Assembly: GCF_001424755.1 (NCBI RefSeq)
Contig: NZ_LMRF01000002.1
Coordinates: 275,523 to 307,847 of the forward strand
Direction: 5' to 3'
Length of the DNA stretch: 32,325 nucleotides
Origin: Marmoricola sp. Leaf446
GTDB taxonomy: Bacteria; Actinomycetota; Actinomycetes; Propionibacteriales; Nocardioidaceae
Part shown: positions 10,472 through 18,043 of the stretch, piece by piece
How the letters are laid out: every line of letters begins with the position of its first letter
Numbering within the stretch: the first letter of the stretch is position 1
Position numbers and translations under genes: made by a program
The notes under the pieces: model-generated
The model's database searches: none
What the model was told of the DNA's origin: nothing
What the model saw: only the letters and a program-made list of their open reading frames with translations

Positions 10472-11296
10472 TCAGGCCGCCCGGACGTGGCGGGCGGCGG
10501 CGGGGGTGCCGGGGGTGGGCCACCAGCGCCAGACGGCGGCCGACCAGGCGAGGGTCCAGGCCTGGCTGCAGACCCAGTAGACGAGCAGCGCGACGGGGAC
10601 GACGCCGCCGGCGAGCAGCAGCCCGCCGGCGGAGACCAGCGGCATCACCCGCTGGGTCGTGCCCATCGCCTCGGCCAGCTCCGAGCGGGTGCCCTCGGGC
10701 GTCACCAGGGGCGGGGTGTTCTGCCGCACGAAGACCCGCTGGGTGACGTAGGACAGCAGCGCGGCCGTGCCCGCGAGCCCGGCGACGACGGCCAGGTGGC
10801 CGGCGCCCTCGCCGAGGTAGCCCGTCGAGGCGAGCGACACCCCGGCCAGCGTCGCGTCCCGGAAGGAGGAGACGAGCGGGGCGTCCAGCAGCCCCGTCGG
10901 CACGCCGCCGGCGGCGTCGCGCACCACGTGGTAGAGCCCGATCCAGACCGGCACCTGCAGCAGCAGCGGCAGGCAGCCCATCCGGGACACGCCGTGCTCG
11001 GCGCCGATCCGGCGCCGCTCGGCCATCTGCTCGCGCAGGCTGTCGGGGTCGGTGCGGCCCTTGAAGCGCTGGGCCAGCTCCTGCAGGTGCGGGCGGGCCC
11101 GGGCGTTGGCGTGCGCGAGCCGGACGCCGTGGACGGCGAGCGGCAGCACGCACAGGCGCACCACCACCACGACCACGGCGAGGCAGAGGACCCACGTGGG
11201 TCCCGAGGTGGGGTCGGCGCCGAGGGCGCGGAGCCCGGCGTGGGCACCGGCCAGGACGGCGGCGACGGCGTGCGTGAACGGGTCGAGCAGGGACAT
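10472..11296 (-). CDS. YidC/Oxa1/Alb3 family membrane protein insertase (paralogue)
   Basis: Inner-membrane insertase family protein that helps insert or fold membrane proteins. The 274 residues include a membrane helix near 35-55 (VLCLAVVVVVVRLCVLPL), a charged cytoplasmic hairpin with LQELAQRFKGRTDPDSLREQ, the family core GCLPLLLQVPVWIGLYHVV (about 127-145) and later segments near 172-190 and 235-262. It lacks the large periplasmic domain of proteobacterial YidC. It is not beside rnpA/rpmH at the origin, where the main copy usually lies, so it is likely a second, accessory insertase. The ATG at 11296 is preceded by GGAGGAG with 7-nt spacing. It lies 64 nt after a small membrane-protein gene on the same strand, forming a two-gene unit. 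Confidence 0.88.
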   Translation of the reverse strand: MSLLDPFTHAVAAVLAGAHAGLRALGADPTSGPTWVLCLAVVVVVVRLCVLPLAVHGVRLAHANARARPHLQELAQRFKGRTDPDSLREQMAERRRIGAEHGVSRMGCLPLLLQVPVWIGLYHVVRDAAGGVPTGLLDAPLVSSFRDATLAGVSLASTGYLGEGAGHLAVVAGLAGTAALLSYVTQRVFVRQNTPPLVTPEGTRSELAEAMGTTQRVMPLVSAGGLLLAGGVVPVALLVYWVCSQAWTLAWSAAVWRWWPTPGTPAAARHVRAA

Positions 11297-11360
11297 GCGG
11301 GGGCTCCTCCGAGCGGTGGGGACGGGACCGGCGTCCTCGCACCCGGGAGGGGCGCGAGGG

Positions 11361-11651
11361 TCAGCCGACCCCGGGCGCGCGCGGGCGGCGGGGGTGGTGC
11401 ACGGGGTCGTGCACCCGGCCGCGCGTCGTGGCCCAGCCGTCGTGGGCCGTGCTCGGCGTGACGCTCCCGGCGAGCCTCACCGGGAGGAGCGAGCCCCGGC
11501 CGGCCAGCAGGCCGCCGAGGGCGAGGGCCAGGGCGGCGACCGCCGCGGGGGCCAGCTCGGAGGGCGTCGGCACGGCCAGCGCGAGTAGCAGGGCGAGCGA
11601 GGTCAGCAGCGCGACGACCACGCCGGCGACCCGTCCTCCTCGTTGCTGCAC
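11361..11651 (-). CDS. Small membrane protein, DUF6412-like, upstream of the YidC paralogue
   Basis: Protein of 96 residues with two hydrophobic segments (about 8-27 and 32-51) and a basic tail ending in RPRAPG. Small two-helix proteins with an RPRAPG-like end, named DUF6412, are commonly encoded immediately before YidC-family genes in actinobacteria; I recognise this arrangement, but the sequence itself is weakly conserved, so the family name is tentative. The GTG at 11651 is chosen because the next upstream in-frame sequence is antisense to the neighbouring gene and a TANNNT box (TACGCT) ends 6 nt before it, pointing to a leaderless transcript. It may be a partner or substrate of the insertase; function is unknown. 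Confidence 0.65.
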   Translation of the reverse strand: MQQRGGRVAGVVVALLTSLALLLALAVPTPSELAPAAVAALALALGGLLAGRGSLLPVRLAGSVTPSTAHDGWATTRGRVHDPVHHPRRPRAPGVG

Positions 11652-11657
11652 GGTCCG

Positions 11658-11663
11658 AGCGTA
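11658..11663 (-). promoter_or_regulatory. -10 box TACGCT, leaderless promoter of the DUF6412-like gene
   Basis: On the minus strand TACGCT ends 6 nt before the GTG start at 11651. The spacing places the transcription start at or next to the start codon. No clear -35 is seen. Confidence 0.45.
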
Positions 11664-11754
11664 CGACGTCCGCGGCCGTCCGTCCGGCCGTGACCCGGAC
11701 CCCCGGGGACGGGCGGACCGGCGACGACAGCCGCGCGCTTGGCAAGATGGCCCC

Positions 11755-13056
11755 ATGGCCGACTCCAGCACGCCCGCCCGACCCCGCCAGGTCACGACCG
11801 CGGCGGGGCTGGTGATCGGCGGGTCGCTGTTCCTGCTGGTCTCCGTCTTCGACAGCATCACGCGGCTGCGCTCGGTGGACACCCGTGACACCGTCACCGA
11901 GGCGCTGTCCTCGCCGGCCGGGGAGGGGCTGGGCCTGAGTGTGTCCCAGGCCCTGGAGCTGATGCGGGTCGGCCTCACCGTGGCGGCCGTGTGCGCGGCG
12001 GTGGCGCTGGTCGCCGGCGTCTTCGTGCTCCAGAAGCACCGCGGGGCCCGGGTCGCGCTCACCGTCGCTGCCGTGCCGCTGCTGCTCACCGCGCCGCTGA
12101 CCGGCGGCCTGCTGGGCGCGCTCGTGGTGGCGGCGACCGCGGTCATCTGGTCCGGCCCCGCGCGGGACTGGTACGCCGGCCGGCCGGTCCGCGAGTCGGC
12201 CTGGGGCGGCACCCCCGCGAAGCGTTCGGACGGGTCGTCGCGCACGCCCGGCTCGCAGGACGACCGCGACCGCTCCCGCTCGGTCGACCGCCCCGGCGCC
12301 ACCGGCGTCGGCGGCCCGGGGAACGGGCCGGAGTCGGTCTCGGGGTCCGGCTCCGGGTCCGGGTCGGGTGACGGCACCGGCTCGACCGCCGTCGCGACAC
12401 TGCCGCGGGTCGACCCCGACGGCGGCGGCACCAGCGGCGACCGGCCGCCGGCGACGCAGGGCTTCGGCGCCCCCCGCACCGAGCAGACCCCGCCCGCGTG
12501 GCTGCCCCAGGGCCAGGGCCGGGACGCGACCGGGACCACCCGCAAGGTGCCCGCCCCGCTGTCCATCGCCTGCCTGGTGACCTGGATCTTCTCCGGCATG
12601 ATCGCGGCGCTGTACACCGTCGTCACCGTGGTCGTGATCGCCTCGCCGGACGCCGTCCTCGACCCGTTGCGCGACTCACCGCAGTGGCAGCAGGCCCTGC
12701 GCGACGCCCAGCTCACCGCCGCCGACGTGGAGTCGCTGCTGCTGCCCTCGATGGTGGTCGTGCTGGTGCTCTCGATCCTCTGGGCGATCGGCGCCTGCGT
12801 GCTCGCCTACCTCGTGCGACGGGGCCACAACTGGGCCCGCTGGACGTTGATCGTCAGCGCCGGCGCGACCTTCCTGCTCGCCATCGCCGCCTTCCCGGTC
12901 GGGCTGGTCGTCCAGCTCGCCGCCGCGGTCGTCATCGGGCTGCTGCTCCACGCCGAGACCCGTGACTGGTTCGCCCGGCGCGGCCAGGCGGGCCAGACGG
13001 GCCCGGCGGGTCCGCCGCCGCCCCCGCCGGGACAGGGGCGCCCGGGCCCCTGGTGA
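11755..13056 (+). CDS. Membrane protein with an internal tandem duplication
   Basis: No known family was recognised. The 433-residue protein has two membrane domains of about 130-150 residues separated by a low-complexity Gly/Ser/Pro/Asp linker (about 150-260, with a run of GS repeats). Each half has a first hydrophobic helix, an amphipathic stretch, a second helix ending in a short basic turn (LQKHRGARV and LVRRGHNWARW), a pair of further helices, and the same closing motif: ARDWYAGRP near 136-144 and TRDWFARRG near the C terminus. The tail is Pro/Gly-rich and its TGA lies in the first unit of a 9-bp minisatellite. The ATG has no Shine-Dalgarno, but CAAGAT lies 6 nt before it, so it may be leaderless. 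A duplicated envelope protein is likely; the role is unknown. Confidence 0.8.
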   Translation: MADSSTPARPRQVTTAAGLVIGGSLFLLVSVFDSITRLRSVDTRDTVTEALSSPAGEGLGLSVSQALELMRVGLTVAAVCAAVALVAGVFVLQKHRGARVALTVAAVPLLLTAPLTGGLLGALVVAATAVIWSGPARDWYAGRPVRESAWGGTPAKRSDGSSRTPGSQDDRDRSRSVDRPGATGVGGPGNGPESVSGSGSGSGSGDGTGSTAVATLPRVDPDGGGTSGDRPPATQGFGAPRTEQTPPAWLPQGQGRDATGTTRKVPAPLSIACLVTWIFSGMIAALYTVVTVVVIASPDAVLDPLRDSPQWQQALRDAQLTAADVESLLLPSMVVVLVLSILWAIGACVLAYLVRRGHNWARWTLIVSAGATFLLAIAAFPVGLVVQLAAAVVIGLLLHAETRDWFARRGQAGQTGPAGPPPPPPGQGRPGPW

Positions 13057-13122
13057 GCCTGGTGAGCCTGGTGAGCCTGGTGAGCCTGGTGAGCCTGGTG
13101 AGCCTGGTGAGCTCGGTGAGGT
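13051..13122 (+). repeat. 9-bp tandem repeat (minisatellite) spanning a stop codon
   Basis: Six perfect units of TGGTGAGCC (13051-13104), then two degenerate units (13105-13122). The stop codon of the membrane-protein gene is the TGA at 13054-13056 in the first unit, and every further unit repeats TGA in the same frame. It fills most of the gap before the convergent aminotransferase gene. Copy number is likely to vary between strains. Confidence 0.95.
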
Positions 13123-13137
13123 TGCCGGGCCCGGGCC

Positions 13138-14361
13138 TCAGGCCTGCAGCCGCCCGGCCCGCAGTCGCCGCAGCCCCTCGTCGATGACGTCGCGCTCCTT
13201 GCAGAACGCCCACCGCACCAGGTGCCGCCCCTCCGCCGACCCCTTCTCGTAGAACGCCTGCGAGGGGATCGCCACCACACCGGCGCGCTCGGGGAGGGCC
13301 AGGCAGAACGCGGTCGCGTCCTCCCAGCCGAGCGAGGAGACGTCGGTCGTCGTGAAGTAGGTGCCCTGCGGCACGTGCACCTCCAGGCCGAGGTCGGCCA
13401 GCCCGGCGCAGAGGTGGTCGCGCTTGGCCGCGAGGTCGTCGCGCAGCGCCCGGTGGAAGTCCTCCTCGTGGTCCAGCGCGTGCGCCACGGCGGGCTGGAA
13501 CGGCGCCCCGGAGGAGTACGACAGCCAGTTCTTGGCCCCCTCGACGGCCGCGACCAGCGCGGCCGGTCCGGTGGCCCAGCCGATCTTCCAGCCGGTGAAG
13601 GAGAAGGTCTTGCCCGAGCTGGAGATCGACACCGTGCGCTCGGCCATGCCGGGCAGCGTGGCGATGGGCACGTGCCGGTGGTCGTCGAAGACCAGGTGCT
13701 CGTAGACCTCGTCGGTCACCACCAGCAGGTCGTGGCGACGGGCGACGTCGGCCACCGCCTCGAGCTCGGTCAGCGAGAGCACGTGCCCGGTCGGGTTGTG
13801 CGGGGTGTTGAGCAGCACGAGCTTGGTCCGCGGCGTGACGGCCGCCTCCAGCTCGGCCGCGTCGAGACGGTAGTCCGGCGCCCGCAGCGTCACCGGCCGT
13901 CGTACGCCGCCCGCGAACTGCACCATCGCGCGGTAGCTGTCGTAGTAGGGCTCGAGCACGACCACCTCGTCGCCCGGGTCGACCAGGCCCAGGACCGCCG
14001 CCGCGACCGCCTCGGTGGCGCCGGTGGTCACGACGACCTCCTCGGGCGCGAGCTCGATGCCGTAGTGACGCTGCTGGTGGCGCACGACCGCGGCGACGAG
14101 GTCGGGGGAGCCGTGGCCGGGCGGGTACTGGTTGCGGCCGGCGCGCATCGCGTCGTACGCCACCTCGACGGCGGCCGCGGGGCCCGAGGCGTCCGGGAAC
14201 CCCTGGCCCAGGTTGACCGAGCCGGTGCGCACGGCCAGCGCCGACATCTCGGCGAAGATCGTGGAGCCGACCCCGTCGAGGCGGCGGGCGGTCCGAGCCG
14301 AGAGCGAGGTCCGGAGGGGCGTCGAGGGCGGCGTCGGCGGCGGGGTGGGAGGCGGCGTCAC
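13138..14361 (-). CDS. PLP-dependent aminotransferase, class I/II (DapC-like)
   Basis: Fold-type I aminotransferase of 407 residues. Visible landmarks are NQYPPGHGSPDL (78-89), the glycine-rich TTGATEAVAAA (112-122), LLNTPHNPTG (183-192), the PLP-pyridine aspartate in TDEVYEHL (D217), the Schiff-base lysine K251 in SSGKTFSFTGWKIGW, and a C-terminal carboxylate-binding Arg in LVRWAFCKE. The closest actinobacterial relatives are annotated as N-succinyldiaminopimelate aminotransferase (DapC, lysine/peptidoglycan branch) or kynurenine/methionine aminotransferases; substrate cannot be fixed by eye. The first 18 residues are a Pro/Thr-rich extension. The GTG at 14361 is supported by a TAGGTT box 7 nt upstream, which predicts leaderless transcription. 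It is divergent from the sortase gene. Confidence 0.92.
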   Translation of the reverse strand: MTPPPTPPPTPPSTPLRTSLSARTARRLDGVGSTIFAEMSALAVRTGSVNLGQGFPDASGPAAAVEVAYDAMRAGRNQYPPGHGSPDLVAAVVRHQQRHYGIELAPEEVVVTTGATEAVAAAVLGLVDPGDEVVVLEPYYDSYRAMVQFAGGVRRPVTLRAPDYRLDAAELEAAVTPRTKLVLLNTPHNPTGHVLSLTELEAVADVARRHDLLVVTDEVYEHLVFDDHRHVPIATLPGMAERTVSISSSGKTFSFTGWKIGWATGPAALVAAVEGAKNWLSYSSGAPFQPAVAHALDHEEDFHRALRDDLAAKRDHLCAGLADLGLEVHVPQGTYFTTTDVSSLGWEDATAFCLALPERAGVVAIPSQAFYEKGSAEGRHLVRWAFCKERDVIDEGLRRLRAGRLQA

Positions 14362-14368
14362 CCGTCCG

Positions 14369-14374
14369 AACCTA
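14369..14374 (-). promoter_or_regulatory. -10 box TAGGTT, leaderless promoter of the aminotransferase gene
   Basis: On the minus strand TAGGTT is followed by exactly 7 nt and then the GTG start at 14361. This is the spacing of leaderless actinobacterial transcripts. Confidence 0.6.
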
Positions 14375-14376
14375 GC

Positions 14377-14391
14377 CCGGTCCCGGACCGG
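14377..14391. promoter_or_regulatory. Palindrome in the aminotransferase-sortase divergent promoter region
   Basis: CCGGTC-CCG-GACCGG, a perfect 6-3-6 inverted repeat, directly upstream of the TAGGTT box. Its position between divergent promoters fits an operator, but the regulator is unknown and GC-rich palindromes occur by chance here. Confidence 0.35.
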
Positions 14392-14440
14392 TTCGCGGGA
14401 TCGGGCGGGACGGGCTGGGCCGAGCCGTCATGATGGCCGC

Positions 14441-15169
14441 ATGTCGAAGGCCTCCCGGCGCACCTCCGAGCCCACCCCCGCGGGTCGTCGGGCCGGTCGG
14501 CCCAGCCTCGTGCGCCGCGTCACCACCTGGCTCGGCGTCGCGATGATGCTGGCCGGGGTGGTCCTGCTCGGCTACGTCGGCTGGCAGTTCTGGGGCACCA
14601 ACTGGACCTCCCAGCGGGCGCAGAAGGAGGTCACCTCGACCCTGCGCACGCAGTGGGAGGGCGGCGGAGAGAAGCTGCGGCCGGCGTACGTGCCGAAGGG
14701 GCGGGCCTCGGCGCTGATCCGGATCCCCAAGTTCGGCGACGACTACGTGGTGCCCGTGCTCGAGGGCACCAGCGACGCCGTCCTGGCCAAGGGCTTCGGT
14801 CACTTCGACGACACCGCCGACCCGGGCGAGAAGGGCAACTACGCCCTCGCCGCCCACCGGGTGACCCACGGCGAGCCGCTGCGCCGGATGCCCGAGCTGC
14901 GGCCCGGCGACCGCGTCGTGGTGGAGACCGTCGAGGCGACCTACACCTACCGTCTCGACACCGACCCGCGGGCGCTGGTGATCCCCTTCACCGGCGTCTG
15001 GGTCCTCGACGAGGTGCCCAAGAACCCCGAGGCCGGCGGGGCCCAGCCGAAGCAGCAGAAGGGCCAGCGGCTGATCACGCTGACCACCTGCTCGGAGCTG
15101 TTCCACACCGACGACCGGATGATCTCCTTCGGTCACCTCGTCAAGACCGAGCCCAAGACCGGCCTGTAA
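14441..15169 (+). CDS. Class E sortase
   Basis: Membrane-anchored cysteine transpeptidase that attaches LAXTG-type surface proteins to the cell wall. The 242-residue protein has a basic N terminus, one membrane anchor (about 31-50), and an extracytoplasmic sortase beta-barrel. The catalytic triad is visible: H139 in ALAAHRVTHGEPL, C217 in LITLTTCSEL, R226 in FHTDDRMISFGHL. Those motifs and the length fit class E (srtE), the type common in Streptomyces and Nocardioides. No candidate LPXTG/LAXTG substrate is encoded nearby, so it is probably the housekeeping enzyme acting on distant genes. The ATG lacks a Shine-Dalgarno; CATGAT lies 6 nt before it. Its stop codon forms part of the -10 box of pyrE. 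Confidence 0.92.
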   Translation: MSKASRRTSEPTPAGRRAGRPSLVRRVTTWLGVAMMLAGVVLLGYVGWQFWGTNWTSQRAQKEVTSTLRTQWEGGGEKLRPAYVPKGRASALIRIPKFGDDYVVPVLEGTSDAVLAKGFGHFDDTADPGEKGNYALAAHRVTHGEPLRRMPELRPGDRVVVETVEATYTYRLDTDPRALVIPFTGVWVLDEVPKNPEAGGAQPKQQKGQRLITLTTCSELFHTDDRMISFGHLVKTEPKTGL

Positions 15170-15172
15170 TCT
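15167..15172 (+). promoter_or_regulatory. -10 box TAATCT of pyrE, overlapping the sortase stop codon
   Basis: TAATCT includes the sortase TAA stop (15167-15169) and ends 8 nt before the pyrE ATG. No Shine-Dalgarno is present, so a leaderless pyrE transcript is predicted, in addition to any read-through from the sortase gene. Confidence 0.6.
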
Positions 15173-15180
15173 CTGGCCCC

Positions 15181-15720
15181 ATGCCCGTCGCCTCCCCGGA
15201 CCCCGACCTCGCCCGCGACGTCGACGCCGCCTGCCGACTGACGGGCGAGTTCACGCTCCGCTCCGGACAGGTCGCGACGGAGTACTTCGACAAGTACCTC
15301 TTCGAGGCCCAGCCCGCGCTGCTGGCCCGCGTCGTGGAGCAGATGCGTCCGCTGCTGCCCGAGGGCACCGAGCTGCTCGGCGGCCTCGAGCTCGGCGGCG
15401 TCCCGATCGCGACCGTGCTCTCCGCGCGCACCTCGCTCCCGGCGCTGTTCGTGCGCAAGGAGGCCAAGCGCTACGGCACCTGCAAGCTCGCCGAGGGGCC
15501 CGACGTGGCGGGGCGCCGCGTGACCCTGGTCGAGGACGTCATCACCACCGGCGGCGCCGTGCGCGACGCCACCCGTGCGCTGCGCGAGGCGGGCGCGATC
15601 GTCGAGACGGTCGTGTGCGCGATCGACCGCAGCCCCGAGGGCACCGACCCGCTGGCCGACGTCGGCCTCGAGGTGCGCCCGGTGCTGACCAAGGCTCAGC
15701 TCGACGCGGTCCACGGGTGA
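15181..15720 (+). CDS. pyrE: Orotate phosphoribosyltransferase
   Basis: Transfers the phosphoribosyl group of PRPP to orotate, giving OMP in de novo pyrimidine synthesis; cytoplasmic dimer. The 179 residues are normal for the actinobacterial short form. The PRPP-binding motif VTLVEDVITTGGAVRDA spans about 115-131, the mobile catalytic loop RKEAKRYGTCKLAEG lies near 89-103, and the N-terminal substrate region reads FTLRSGQVATEYFDKY. The ATG has no ribosome-binding site but lies 8 nt after a TAATCT box. The stop overlaps the next start (GTGA), coupling it to a DedA protein; the same pyrE-dedA-methyltransferase-fba order occurs in other actinobacteria. Confidence 0.97.
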   Translation: MPVASPDPDLARDVDAACRLTGEFTLRSGQVATEYFDKYLFEAQPALLARVVEQMRPLLPEGTELLGGLELGGVPIATVLSARTSLPALFVRKEAKRYGTCKLAEGPDVAGRRVTLVEDVITTGGAVRDATRALREAGAIVETVVCAIDRSPEGTDPLADVGLEVRPVLTKAQLDAVHG

Positions 15721-16400
15721 GCGCGCTCGGGCACGTGCTGCCCCTGGCCGCCAGCGGGTCCGAGGACCTCGGCGGGCTCGCGGGCTTCGCCGTCGACCTC
15801 ATGGAGAAGCTCGGCGGCCCCGGCGCGGGGCTGGCCGTGGCGCTGGAGAACCTCTTCCCGCCCATCCCCAGCGAGATCATCCTGCCGTTCGCGGGCTTCG
15901 CCGCGAGCCGCGGCGACTTCACGCTGTGGGGCGCGATCTTCTGGACCACGCTCGGCTCGCTGGTCGGCGCCTGGGCGATGTACGGCATCGGCGCCGGCCT
16001 CGGCCGCCGCCGGATGTACGCCGTGTGGGAGCGCGTGCCGCTCGTCAAGACCGAGGACCTCGAGAAGACCGAGGCGTGGTTCGCCCGCCACGGCGGCAAG
16101 GCGGTGTTCTTCGGCCGCATGGTGCCGATCTTCCGCAGCCTGATCTCGGTGCCGGCCGGCCTGGAGCGGATGTCCTTCGCCCTGTTCACGCTCTACACGC
16201 TGCTCGGCAGCCTGGTCTGGAACAGCGTGTTCGTGATGGCGGGCTACCTGCTGGGCGAGCAGTGGGACACCGTCGGCCCCTACGTCGGCACCTTCCAGAA
16301 CGTCGTGATCGCCCTCGTGGTCGCCGCCGTGGGCTTCTTCGTGGTGACCCGCGTGCGCAGCATCCGGGCCGAGAAGCGCGCGGGCGGCCCGGCGGCGTGA
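15717..16400 (+). CDS. DedA family membrane protein (VTT domain)
   Basis: Integral membrane protein of the DedA/VTT family, implicated in undecaprenyl phosphate or phospholipid flipping and in envelope homeostasis. The 227-residue protein has the family motifs ENLFPPIPSEIILPFAG (about 43-59), with the buried Glu/Pro core, and FFGRMVPIFRSLISVPAG (about 137-154), with the conserved Arg residues, flanked by membrane helices and a final helix near 193-215 with a basic tail. The GTG start shares GTGA with the pyrE stop, and its own stop overlaps the next start, so it is translated within one unit. The precise substrate is not assignable from sequence. Confidence 0.92.
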   Translation: MSALGHVLPLAASGSEDLGGLAGFAVDLMEKLGGPGAGLAVALENLFPPIPSEIILPFAGFAASRGDFTLWGAIFWTTLGSLVGAWAMYGIGAGLGRRRMYAVWERVPLVKTEDLEKTEAWFARHGGKAVFFGRMVPIFRSLISVPAGLERMSFALFTLYTLLGSLVWNSVFVMAGYLLGEQWDTVGPYVGTFQNVVIALVVAAVGFFVVTRVRSIRAEKRAGGPAA

Positions 16401-17089
16401 CCGAGCCCCCGCCGTCCCGGGCGTCGCCGGACGAGCCGCGGGCGCCGTACGACCCGGTGCCGCACGGTCCCGTCGAGGTCGGCGTGGGGCCGTGGGAGGG
16501 CCCCTGGCCCGAGGGGCCGCAGTGGGACCCCGAGCTGCTGCGCGAGGGCGACCGGCGCAACGTCGTCGACCGCTACCGCTACTGGCGGCTGGAGGCGGTC
16601 GTCGCCGACCTCGACACCCGCCGCCACGACTTCCACGTGGCCATCGAGAACTGGCAGCACGACTTCAACATCGGCACCGTGGTCCGCACCGCCAACGCGT
16701 TCCTGGCCCGCGAGGTGCACGTCGTGGGCAACCGGCGCTGGAACCGGCGCGGCGCCATGGTCACCGACCGCTACCAGCACGTGCGCCACCATGCGGACGT
16801 GCCGGCCCTGGCGGCGTACCTCCACGAGCGCGGGGTGGCGTTGATGGGCGTGGACAACCTGCCCGGCTCGCGCCACCTCGAGACCTGGGAGGTGCCGCGC
16901 GAGGTCTGCTTCCTCTTCGGCCAGGAGGGTCCCGGGCTCTCCGGAGGCGCCCGGGAGGCCTGCGACGGCACCTTCTCGATCGCCCAGTTCGGCTCCACGC
17001 GCTCGATCAACGCCTCGGCCGCGGCCGCGGTGGCGATGCACGCCTGGGTGGTGCGGCACGCCGACCTCGACGCGGCCTGGCGGGGCTGA
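16397..17089 (+). CDS. SpoU/TrmH family RNA 2'-O-methyltransferase
   Basis: SAM-dependent SPOUT-class methyltransferase predicted to 2'-O-methylate tRNA or rRNA. The 230-residue protein has a Pro-rich N terminus of about 50 residues and then a single SPOUT domain with the three diagnostic motifs: motif 1 NIGTVVRTANAF (with the catalytic Asn/Arg pair), motif 2 FLFGQEGPGLS, and motif 3 FGSTRSINASAAAAVAMH, which forms the trefoil knot and SAM site. The L30e-like substrate-binding domain of many TrmH proteins is absent. The GTG start overlaps the DedA stop by 4 nt. The modified position cannot be told from sequence. Confidence 0.92.
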   Translation: MTEPPPSRASPDEPRAPYDPVPHGPVEVGVGPWEGPWPEGPQWDPELLREGDRRNVVDRYRYWRLEAVVADLDTRRHDFHVAIENWQHDFNIGTVVRTANAFLAREVHVVGNRRWNRRGAMVTDRYQHVRHHADVPALAAYLHERGVALMGVDNLPGSRHLETWEVPREVCFLFGQEGPGLSGGAREACDGTFSIAQFGSTRSINASAAAAVAMHAWVVRHADLDAAWRG

Positions 17090-17092
17090 CCC

Positions 17093-18037
17093 GTGCCCGC
17101 TCCCTGGACGTGGCTGCCGCGCCGGATCGAGGCGCTCGACCCCGAGACGGAGTACGACGAGGTGATGCGGCTGCTCGCCGAGCACCAGCTCACCCTGCCG
17201 ATCGTCAACCTCACCCTGCTGGTCACCACCGCGCAGACGGCCGTGCCCCCGACCGCGGCGGCGACGCTGGTCGGCACCGGCAAGCTGCTGCACCGCGGTG
17301 AGCAGCGGTTCGCCGACGGGTCGGCCTACCTGCTGACGTGGTTCCGGCACGGCTCGTCGTCGGCGCAGACCCGGGCGTCGGTGGAGCGGCTCAACCGCTA
17401 CCACCTCGGGCTGGCGCGGCAGTTCCCCGGCGCGTTCGGCGACAACGACGAGTACGTCTACACGCTGTGCGCGATCGGGACCTTCCTGCCGCGGATGCGC
17501 GAGACCCTCGGGCTGCCGCCGCAGTCGCCCGTGCTCGACGTCGCCTGGCACCACTTCCTGCGCGACCTCGGCGCGCTGTTCCGCGGCGAGCACGGGCCGG
17601 TGACCGGCCTGCCCGACGACCTCGCCGGGATGCGGCGCTTCGCCGAGGAGTTCGAGGCGCGGCCGTGGCCGGCCACCGACGAGGGCCACGAGCTGGCCCG
17701 CGGCATGGTCCAGCAGTACGCCGACCGCTTCTTCCCGCCGCCGATGCACTGGTTCGCCCGCACCCAGGCGCTGCTGCTGATGCCGCCGCGGGTGCGCGAG
17801 CTGCACCGCACGGGCGAGCCCGGCCCGGTGGCCGGCGCCGTCGTCAGGGTCCTGATGCGCTGGGTGGTCCGGGCGCAGGAGAGCTGGTGGCCGAGCCGAC
17901 GACGGGCCTTCTCGGCGTACGTCGAGAGCCCGCGGGGCCGCGCCGCCCGACGTCGTCGCGAGGCCCGGATGGAGAAGGTCTACCGCCGGCGCCTGCGCCG
18001 CGGCGAGGTGGCCCCGCCGGTCCGCCTCCACGGCTGA
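17093..18037 (+). CDS. Oxygenase MpaB / DUF2236-like protein
   Basis: All-helical protein of 314 residues resembling the MpaB/DUF2236 family (relatives of the haem-containing rubber oxygenase Lcp and fungal MpaB). Supporting features are the SAYLLTWFRHG segment near 78-88, the RASVERLNRYHLGLARQF stretch with its histidine near 95-112, NDEYVYTLCAIGTF (about 119-132), and a second helical half with WHHFLRDLGALFRGEHG. Members are predicted haem or metal oxygenases, but few have been tested. The C-terminal 60 residues are Arg-rich. It starts 3 nt after the methyltransferase stop, so it is probably co-transcribed. The family assignment is by overall pattern and is less secure than for its neighbours; no signal peptide is present. 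Confidence 0.6.
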   Translation: MPAPWTWLPRRIEALDPETEYDEVMRLLAEHQLTLPIVNLTLLVTTAQTAVPPTAAATLVGTGKLLHRGEQRFADGSAYLLTWFRHGSSSAQTRASVERLNRYHLGLARQFPGAFGDNDEYVYTLCAIGTFLPRMRETLGLPPQSPVLDVAWHHFLRDLGALFRGEHGPVTGLPDDLAGMRRFAEEFEARPWPATDEGHELARGMVQQYADRFFPPPMHWFARTQALLLMPPRVRELHRTGEPGPVAGAVVRVLMRWVVRAQESWWPSRRRAFSAYVESPRGRAARRRREARMEKVYRRRLRRGEVAPPVRLHG

Positions 18038-18043
18038 GGGGGC

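Noticed and set aside
13051-13122. CRISPR-like array
   Set aside because: Units are 9 bp, contiguous and without spacers; no cas genes are near.
12962-13252. Open frame with Gly-Glu-Pro collagen-like repeats
   Set aside because: Produced by the 9-bp minisatellite read in another frame; it overlaps two better-supported genes.
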